The notes beneath the pieces were generated by a model. The model was not told the origin of the DNA. It made no database searches and was given only the letters and a program-made list of their open reading frames with translations. 64,000 bases of DNA, from positions 1 through 64,000 of the forward strand of contig NZ_JAHYSG010000038.1 of the NCBI RefSeq assembly GCF_022095675.1. Reading direction: 5' to 3'. Numbering within the stretch: position 1 is the first letter of the stretch; every line of letters begins with the position of its first letter. Position numbers and translations under genes: made by a program. Shown piece after piece: positions 58,351 through 64,000 of the stretch. This DNA is from Dactylosporangium sp. AC04546. GTDB lineage: Bacteria > Actinomycetota > Actinomycetes > Mycobacteriales > Micromonosporaceae.

Positions 58351-59532
58351 GTGCACAAGGCACGACTCGCGTTACTCACCGGGACGCACCTGGTGAACGA
58401 CCTGTACCAAGGGGTGATCCCCGCCATGCTGCCGTTCCTGATGACGGAGCGGCACTACGGATACGCCGCGGTCTCCGGCCTCGCGTTCGCGGCCAGCGGC
58501 GTCTCCAGCCTCTTCCAGCCGCTGTTCGGCATCGTCGCCGACCGGGGGAACCGCTCCTGGCTGGTGCCGGCCGGCTTCTGCACGGCGGCGTCCGGCGTCG
58601 TCGCCGCCGGCCTGGCCACCTCGTACCCGCTGACCTGGCTGTGGCTGGCCGTCGCCGGCATCGGCATCGCCGCCTTCCACCCGCCGGCGACCAGCCAGGC
58701 CCGGCTCGCCGGCGGCACCTCCCAGCGCGCCATGAGCGTGTTCTCGGTCGGCGGCACGCTCGGCGGGGCGCTCGCGCCCGGCCTGGTGACGCTCGTCATC
58801 GGCCGGCTGGGCTTCGGCGGCAGCCCGCTGCTGGCCGTCCCCGCCGCGGTCATGGCCGTGATCTGGCTGCTGCGGCGCCGGACCCCGGGCGGCGCACCCG
58901 GCACCGCCCAGAAGACCGCCGCCGCGGCGCCCGCCCGCGCGGACGACTGGCGGGCGTTCGGCCGGCTCGTCGTGGTCATCATCGGCTGGTCGATCCCGTT
59001 CGTCACCGTGACGTCGCTGATCTCCCTGCACGCCCAGCGCGACCTCGGGCGATCGACCGCGGCCTCGGCCGCCGTGCTCACCTGCTTCACCGCGGCCGGC
59101 GCGGCCGGCACCCTGCTCGGCGGCTGGGCCGGCGACCGCTACGGCCGGCTGGTCGCGCTGCGGACCGGCTTCCTCGTGTCGCTGCCGGCCCTGGCCGCGG
59201 TCGCCTGGGCACCCACGTACGTGGTGCTGGCCGTGGCCGCGACGGTCCTCGGCACCGGCATGTTCCTGCCGTTCGCGGCCCAGGTGACCCTCGCGCAGGA
59301 CTACCTGCCGAGCCGCCCCGGCACGGCCAGCGGCCTGACCCTGGGCCTGGCGATGGCGGCCGGCGGGCTGTGCGCGCCGCTGTTCGGCCGACTCGCCGAC
59401 GCCGGCGGCCTGCGGACCACGTTCTGGGTGCTCGTCGCCGTGTTCGCCGGCTGCGTGGTCCTCGCGCTGCGCCTGGCCGACCCGCTGCGCGCGACGCCGG
59501 CCCCGCACGAGGTCCTAGCCGCGCAGCGCTGA
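58351..59532 (+). CDS. MFS transporter, Fsr (fosmidomycin resistance)-like
   Basis: 393 residues with about twelve membrane segments. The opening LTGTHLVNDLYQGVIPAMLP is a signature of the Fsr group, as is the long FHPPATSQARLAGG loop; both are shared with fosmidomycin-resistance-type efflux proteins. A cytoplasmic linker occurs near 185-210. It probably exports a small organic compound; substrate unknown. The GTG start lies at the right edge of the operator repeats. Its 3' end overlaps the converging DUF916-like gene by 18 bp. Confidence 0.88.
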   Translation: MHKARLALLTGTHLVNDLYQGVIPAMLPFLMTERHYGYAAVSGLAFAASGVSSLFQPLFGIVADRGNRSWLVPAGFCTAASGVVAAGLATSYPLTWLWLAVAGIGIAAFHPPATSQARLAGGTSQRAMSVFSVGGTLGGALAPGLVTLVIGRLGFGGSPLLAVPAAVMAVIWLLRRRTPGGAPGTAQKTAAAAPARADDWRAFGRLVVVIIGWSIPFVTVTSLISLHAQRDLGRSTAASAAVLTCFTAAGAAGTLLGGWAGDRYGRLVALRTGFLVSLPALAAVAWAPTYVVLAVAATVLGTGMFLPFAAQVTLAQDYLPSRPGTASGLTLGLAMAAGGLCAPLFGRLADAGGLRTTFWVLVAVFAGCVVLALRLADPLRATPAPHEVLAAQR

Positions 59533-60495
59533 CTCGCGGCCCTCGGCGCGGGCGTGGTCGAGCATCGCGTCGAGGCGGCGCCGGCGGGTCCGGCGCTGGT
59601 TGCGCAGCGCGAACACCAGGCCTACGAGCGCGGCCAGGAGCAGCAGCTGCGACCACGGCAGGGCCCACGCGGTCGCGGTCGTGGTGACGGTGTTCGCGGC
59701 GACCGGGCCGGCGCCGGTGTCGCCGAGCACGACCGGGGTGAGCGTCACCGTCGTGCGCACGCGGCCGAAGGGCCACACTCCACCGACCCGCACGTCGGCC
59801 TGGTGGGTGCCCTTCGGCAGCAGCTCCCCCACGTCCGCCGTGGCCGAGCCGCCGCCGGCCGACACCCGGCCCTGCCCGGAGAGCCACACGTTGCCGGTGT
59901 TCGTGACGGTGTACGTGACGTGGGCGCGGCCCGGGCGGAACGGGTTCCAGGAGCGCTCGTAGCTCGTGGTCAGGCCGGTCACCGACAGCGTCGCGGCCGG
60001 GGTGCCGCTGGCTCGCAGCATGAGCCGGAAGCCGACCCGGCTCTCGACGTTGACCTGGCCGCCGGCCGACGTGACCGTCGCCGCGATCCCGGCCGGGTGG
60101 TCGCCCGGCGTGGCGCCGGCCGGGGCGGTGATGGTGAACGGGACGACGACCGTCTCCTTCGCGCCGACCCGCACGGTCGGCTGGACGGCGACCCAGGTAC
60201 CGCCGTCGACCGACGCGCGGTCGGACGGCAGCATGTTGAACCGGCCCTTGTCGGTGAGGTACCCGTCGGCCGCCTTCAGCGCGAAGACCGCGGTGGTGTC
60301 GCCGAAGTTGCGCACCGCCAGGTGCTCGGTCACCGCCTGGCCCGGGTCGAGCGTGCGCTCGATCCAGCGGCGGCCGTCGGGCCCGCCCGGGGTGGCCGGC
60401 TGGACGGTCCAGGTGACGGTGTCCTCGGGCGCGGCGTGGGCCGGGGCGGCCGGCACCAGTACGAGCACGGCGACGAGGGCGAGCAGGCGGCGCAT
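59515..60495 (-). CDS. DUF916/WxL-interacting-like surface protein with C-terminal membrane anchor
   Basis: 326 residues: signal peptide (LLALVAVLVLVPAAPAHA), an extracellular part resembling the WxL-protein peptidoglycan/host-binding domains (TVTWTVQPATPGGPDGRRW; LDPGQAVTEHLAVRNFGDT; PFTITAPAGATPGDHPAG), a membrane helix at about 280-300 and a basic tail. In firmicutes, DUF916-DUF3324 proteins accompany WxL proteins and hold them at the wall. It is encoded last in the operon after the WxL-like gene (51 bp gap). Confidence 0.8.
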   Translation of the reverse strand: MRRLLALVAVLVLVPAAPAHAAPEDTVTWTVQPATPGGPDGRRWIERTLDPGQAVTEHLAVRNFGDTTAVFALKAADGYLTDKGRFNMLPSDRASVDGGTWVAVQPTVRVGAKETVVVPFTITAPAGATPGDHPAGIAATVTSAGGQVNVESRVGFRLMLRASGTPAATLSVTGLTTSYERSWNPFRPGRAHVTYTVTNTGNVWLSGQGRVSAGGGSATADVGELLPKGTHQADVRVGGVWPFGRVRTTVTLTPVVLGDTGAGPVAANTVTTTATAWALPWSQLLLLAALVGLVFALRNQRRTRRRRLDAMLDHARAEGRESALRG

Positions 60496-60546
60496 GGCGG
60501 TGAACCTTTCCGCGGAGGGGGCCGGTCGCCCGGCCCCCGTTGACGG

Positions 60547-61173
60547 TTACTCGAAGAGGGACAGGGTGAGGGTGGCGGTGTACTGGCCCGCGGCCACGTC
60601 GGCCGGGGTGCGCAGGTACAGGTCGGCGTTGACCGCGTACGAGTCGCCGGCGACCGCCGCCGAGTCGAACGTGGAGACGAGCAGCTCCTGGTCGGTGAGG
60701 CCGACGTTGTTGCCGGGCTGGGTCGGGTCGTCCAGGACGGTGACGACCTCTTCGCCCTCGGTGACCAGGCCGCCGCTCTCGCCACCGTCGACGAGGTGCG
60801 GCTTCCAGCCGAGGTGGTCGGCGGTGATCGGGGCCTGCCCGGCCGAGCCGGTGAAGTTCGTCGAGCTGCCCAGCACCGCCCAACTGGCGCCGGGCGGCAC
60901 CTCCTCTGCGGTGCGGGTGTCGGTGACGGTCACCGTCGGCAGGGTGCCGGTGAACTGGCGCACCAGCAGGGTCGAGCCGTTCTCGGCCAGCGCGACGGCG
61001 TTGCCGGCGACGCTGAGGGCGAGGACGCCGGGTTCGTGGATCTCGGCGATGTCGACGGTGACCTGCACGCCGGCGGAGTCACCGTCCTCGGCGTGGGCGG
61101 CCGCCGGGAAGACGGCCACACTCGCCAGGACGGCACCGGCGGTCACCAGATGCAGTCGGGTACGGGCGTTCAT
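60547..61173 (-). CDS. WxL-like secreted cell-surface protein
   Basis: 208 residues with a signal peptide (LVTAGAVLASVAVFPAAAHA). The mature domain has the pattern of WxL-type beta domains: VTVTDTRTAEEVPPGASWAV (aromatic motif position), PQ-like N-glycosyl-type loops and a final VAAGQYTATLTLSLFE, close to the GTYTGTLTYTL ends of firmicute WxL proteins. It is likely non-covalently bound at the wall, with the DUF916-like partner. Encoded between the GH43 enzyme gene (18 bp upstream) and that partner. Confidence 0.78.
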   Translation of the reverse strand: MNARTRLHLVTAGAVLASVAVFPAAAHAEDGDSAGVQVTVDIAEIHEPGVLALSVAGNAVALAENGSTLLVRQFTGTLPTVTVTDTRTAEEVPPGASWAVLGSSTNFTGSAGQAPITADHLGWKPHLVDGGESGGLVTEGEEVVTVLDDPTQPGNNVGLTDQELLVSTFDSAAVAGDSYAVNADLYLRTPADVAAGQYTATLTLSLFE

Positions 61174-61191
61174 TGCGGGGGATCTCCTTAC

Positions 61192-64000
61192 CTAGGCGCA
61201 GCTCTGCACGGTGTACGAGGCGGTGCTGGTCGTGGTGACGGTGGTACCGCCGACGACGCCGGTGGCCCGGACGGTCACCGACCCGGCCGGCACCGTGGCC
61301 GCCCGCACCGCGAACGACTGGTAGGCGACGGCGCCGGGGGCGACGGCGGTGAAGGACCGGTTGCCGTAGGGGGTCTCGAGGTCGACGCCGATCGCCGCGT
61401 CGTGGTCGTTGCGGGCCTGCACGGCCAGGAACACCTTCCCGGCGATGCAGCGGGGCTGGACGGTGACGGTGACCGGCACGACCGCCGGGCTGGTGCCGGG
61501 GTCGTCGGCGAAGACCCGCCACTCGGTGATCGCGACCGCCGAGTACGTGGTGCCGTTGCCGTTGGCCCGGACGGTGGCCCGCAGCCGCGAGGTGGTGACC
61601 GGGGTGAACGTGACGGTGTTGAACGCGGTGGTGCTGGTGCCGTACGCCGAGGCTCCCGCGACGTCGAGCCACGCGGTGCCGTCCCAGTACTGCAGCGACC
61701 AGCCGTCGGGCTCGGCGACGCCGTCGCCGGTCCCCCGGTTCGAGTCGCGCCAGAACTTCAGCTCGGCGCCGGTGAGCCGGATCGGCCGCGACCACTCGTA
61801 CTGCACCCACTGGGTGGCCGGGCGGGTGCCCGACCAGGTGCCCCAGATCTGGGCCTGGCTCGGGTTGGCCGGGTCGGCGTTGTCGTTGAGCGCGCCGACG
61901 CTGTTCCAGCCGGCGGTGTACGACGCGGTCGGGGTCGCGATCGGCCCCACGTTGCCCGACAGCGGCCCGGACAGGTCGGCCGGGATCGTGACCGTCCTGG
62001 CGGTCTCCAGGTTGCCGGCGTTGTCGAGGGCCCGGAACGTCACGGTGTGCTTGTTCGCGTCGGGCGCGGCGACGGGGCCGGTGTAGGTGGTCCACGCCCC
62101 GGTGTCGACGGCGTACTCGATCCGGGCCACGCCGGAGGTGGCGTCGGTCGCGGCCACCGTGACGGAGCGCCCGTCGACCGTGGCCGAGCTCACCGGTACC
62201 GTGGCATCGATGCGCACCGGAAGACTCACCGGTGCCGACGTGTTCCCGGCCCGGTCGGTGGCCGTCGCGCTCACGGTGTGCTGCCCGTCCCCGGAGACGG
62301 TGACATCGGTGTACCGCACCGGCGACGCGCTCACCGCCGTCCCGCTGTCCACAGTGGACGTGAGGGTCAGCCGGCCGCCGCGGTCGTCGACGCCGGCGAC
62401 CCGCACCTTGACCGCCGAGCGGTACCAGCCGCCCGTGCCGGCGCTGCCGTTCGGCGTGAGCGTCAGGGTCGGCGCGGTGACGTCACCGGCGGTGTCGCCG
62501 GGCGAGATGACGGTGACCGTGGCGGACACCCGGCCGGCGGCGTAGCCGAGGACGCCGCCCTGGACCGTGAACGACCCGGGTGCGGCGACCTGCGCGGCGG
62601 TGACGGCGTCCCAGTACACCGGCAGCTGCAGGGTCTCCGGACCGAACGTCACCGGCAGGGTGGCCGGCAGCTCGGTCTCGCCGACCTCGACCGTGATCCC
62701 CGGCGCGGCGACCGGCTGCGACGGCTGAGCGGCGAGGACCTTCCACTCCTCGACGGCGACCGCCGAGTACGTGCTGCCGTTCGTCGAGGCGTTGAACACC
62801 GCGCGGACCTGCGTGGTGGTCACCGCGTCGAACGTGGTGTTCTGGTAGCCCGACGTCGACGTCGGGTAGCCGCTCGGGTTGGGCACGTCGGCCCACTGAC
62901 CGGTCGCGAGGTTCCAGTACTGCAGCTTCCAGCTGGCCGGGGCCGCGACACCGACACCGGTGCCCTGCGGCTGGTCGTTCCAGAAGTCGATCTGCGAGCC
63001 GCTGACCCGCACCGGCTGGTCCCAGGTGTACTGCGCCCACTGCTGCGGCGGGTTGCTCCCGGTCCAGGTGCCCCACATGTCCGGCGGCAGCGGGTTGGCC
63101 CGCACGATCTCGTCGTTGAGGGACTTCACCCAGTACTGCGTGGGCACCGGCTCGTTCGAGACGGTCACCTTCGCCTCCTGGGCGATGTTCGCCCGCGGCG
63201 TGCGGTCGCGCTCCTTCTTCGGCGTCTGGGCGACCAGCTTCATCCGCGGCGGGGTGAGCGTGTCGTCCCACTCGACCGTGTCGATCGCCACCGACCGGCG
63301 GAAGTGCCCGCCGCCGACCGCGTCCGCGGTGTGGTAGACGATCCACCACTTGCCCTGGTACTCGAGGATGCCGGGGTGGCTGGTGGTCGAGGAGACCGGC
63401 GCGAGGACGGTGCCCCGGTAGGTCCACGGCCCCTCGGGCGCGGCGGCGGTCGCGTAGGCGATGCAGGCGTGGTAGTTCGCCGGGGTGCACGCCGACGTCG
63501 GGCCGGCGTTGTTGCCGGCGTAGGCCAGGTAGTACGTGGCGCCGCGCTTGAAGATCCAGGGCGCCTCGAAGTAGCCGGTGAGGCCGGTGACGGTCCGCTG
63601 GGTGCCGACCGGCGTCTTCATGTCGGCCTGGAACTCCTGCATGCGCAGGTTGCTGAACGAGCCCCACCAGACGAAGACCCGCTGGCCCTCGACGAGGATC
63701 GTCGGGTCGATGTTGTGGATGGTGTTCGCGACCGGCACCCGCTGCGAGATGATCGGCCCGCCGGCGTGGTCGGTCCACGGCCCGGTCGGGCTGTCGGACA
63801 CGGCGACGCCGATGGCGAACTTGTCCGACGCCGGGCTGTCACGCTCGTTGATCGGGACGTACCAGTAGTAGCGGCCGTCGACGCCCTTGACGACCTGGCC
63901 GGCGTAGGCGCGCCCGGCGGTGGCCCAGGCGAAGACGGTCTCGGGGCGCATGAGCGACGGGTAGTGGGTCCACTGCCCCGACGCCACGTCGCCGGTGCGC
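61192..64000 (-). CDS. Secreted GH43-type glycosidase with multiple carbohydrate-binding/Ig-like domains (5' end outside window)
   Basis: At least 935 residues; the N-terminus lies beyond the window. The visible start is a five-bladed propeller like GH43 arabinanases/xylosidases (PERSPECTIVE motifs: YYWYVPINERDSP, NIDPTILVEGQRVFVWWGS, GYFEAPWIFKRGATYYL with the acidic residues expected for catalysis). Two F5/8-type-C-like binding repeats follow (MWGTWTGSNPPQQWAQYTWD and IWGTWSGTRPATQWVQYEWS), with an Ig-like domain, a bacterial OmpL47-type repeat (ATDRAGNTSAPVSLPVRID) and a C-terminal beta domain ending in Cys. It probably degrades arabinan or xylan at the cell surface, in one operon with the WxL-like proteins. 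Confidence 0.88.
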   Translation of the reverse strand, partial: RTGDVASGQWTHYPSLMRPETVFAWATAGRAYAGQVVKGVDGRYYWYVPINERDSPASDKFAIGVAVSDSPTGPWTDHAGGPIISQRVPVANTIHNIDPTILVEGQRVFVWWGSFSNLRMQEFQADMKTPVGTQRTVTGLTGYFEAPWIFKRGATYYLAYAGNNAGPTSACTPANYHACIAYATAAAPEGPWTYRGTVLAPVSSTTSHPGILEYQGKWWIVYHTADAVGGGHFRRSVAIDTVEWDDTLTPPRMKLVAQTPKKERDRTPRANIAQEAKVTVSNEPVPTQYWVKSLNDEIVRANPLPPDMWGTWTGSNPPQQWAQYTWDQPVRVSGSQIDFWNDQPQGTGVGVAAPASWKLQYWNLATGQWADVPNPSGYPTSTSGYQNTTFDAVTTTQVRAVFNASTNGSTYSAVAVEEWKVLAAQPSQPVAAPGITVEVGETELPATLPVTFGPETLQLPVYWDAVTAAQVAAPGSFTVQGGVLGYAAGRVSATVTVISPGDTAGDVTAPTLTLTPNGSAGTGGWYRSAVKVRVAGVDDRGGRLTLTSTVDSGTAVSASPVRYTDVTVSGDGQHTVSATATDRAGNTSAPVSLPVRIDATVPVSSATVDGRSVTVAATDATSGVARIEYAVDTGAWTTYTGPVAAPDANKHTVTFRALDNAGNLETARTVTIPADLSGPLSGNVGPIATPTASYTAGWNSVGALNDNADPANPSQAQIWGTWSGTRPATQWVQYEWSRPIRLTGAELKFWRDSNRGTGDGVAEPDGWSLQYWDGTAWLDVAGASAYGTSTTAFNTVTFTPVTTSRLRATVRANGNGTTYSAVAITEWRVFADDPGTSPAVVPVTVTVQPRCIAGKVFLAVQARNDHDAAIGVDLETPYGNRSFTAVAPGAVAYQSFAVRAATVPAGSVTVRATGVVGGTTVTTTSTASYTVQSCA

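Noticed and set aside
1..64000. tRNA, rRNA, riboswitches, replication origin
   Set aside because: No cloverleaf with CCA-type acceptor pairing, no conserved rRNA stretches, no recognised riboswitch core and no DnaA-box cluster were seen by eye; covariance-model searches would be needed to exclude divergent RNAs.

Overview
The window is high-GC (roughly 70 percent or more), densely packed actinobacterial chromosome with GTG/TTG starts, ATGA/GTGA overlaps, DesK/NarL-type two-component systems and large secreted carbohydrate-active proteins. The gene set and the recurring GGAGCGAAGCGGA mini-repeat suggest a filamentous actinomycete, most likely Micromonosporaceae (Actinoplanes/Dactylosporangium-like). 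This placement is by pattern recognition only. No rRNA, tRNA or CRISPR array was found.

Layout. 0.1-1.8 kb: DoxX-like membrane protein, Clp-N/UVR protein, peroxiredoxin. 1.8-7.6 kb (minus): a lanthipeptide cluster lanL-lanA-ABC exporter-lanC. The 58-residue precursor (4688..4864) is absent from standard long-ORF calls; its leader resembles class IV (venezuelin-type) leaders. LanL and the separate LanC both carry a Cys + Cys-Cys-Gly zinc motif. 7.6-10.8 kb: a less GC-rich island with a membrane NTPase/Sel1-repeat protein, bounded by two copies of the lanL 5' end and its promoter, the second being a remnant. 10.8-13.9 kb: DesR/DesK-like pair divergent from a fatty acid desaturase. 13.9-19.7 kb: aminoglycoside-kinase-like gene, a tiny DivIVA-motif gene, a voltage-gated ion channel, a LAL regulator with a CMD-family enzyme, a zinc-ribbon membrane protein. 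19.7-27.5 kb: nucleoside hydrolase/pentapeptide-repeat pair, alpha/beta hydrolase, nitroreductase/LLM oxidoreductase pair, two quinone oxidoreductases, XRE regulator. 27.5-30.6 kb: tandem repeats, a decayed IS4-type transposase, a TPR-like protein and a gene remnant. 30.6-34.9 kb: UbiB-like kinase, MarR regulator divergent from an SDR, small genes, a Tat-exported protein.

35.0-40.4 kb is a pectin-use locus: a two-gene operon (pectin methylesterase, then PL1 pectate lyase, both with near-identical RICIN modules) diverges from a single polypeptide joining an ECF-type sigma factor, a zinc anti-sigma motif, one membrane helix and a PL9-like extracellular beta-helix. I read this as a one-protein transmembrane pectin sensor and transcription factor.

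40.5-64 kb: membrane protein, Tat amidase with a coupled small partner, M15 peptidase with a leaderless promoter, FtsX/MacB-type ABC transporter next to a two-component system, YwiC-like protein, secreted repeat protein, acidic DxDGDG protein, a second DesKR-like module controlling a DUF418 protein, GNAT, lipoprotein, FadR-type regulator divergent from an MFS exporter, and finally a minus-strand operon of a GH43-type arabinanase-like enzyme (cut by the window end), a WxL-like protein and a DUF916-like membrane-anchored protein.

Two DesKR modules 41 kb apart share a near-identical GC-rich palindrome at exactly the same distance from their target genes, which ties each regulator pair to its neighbouring membrane-protein gene.
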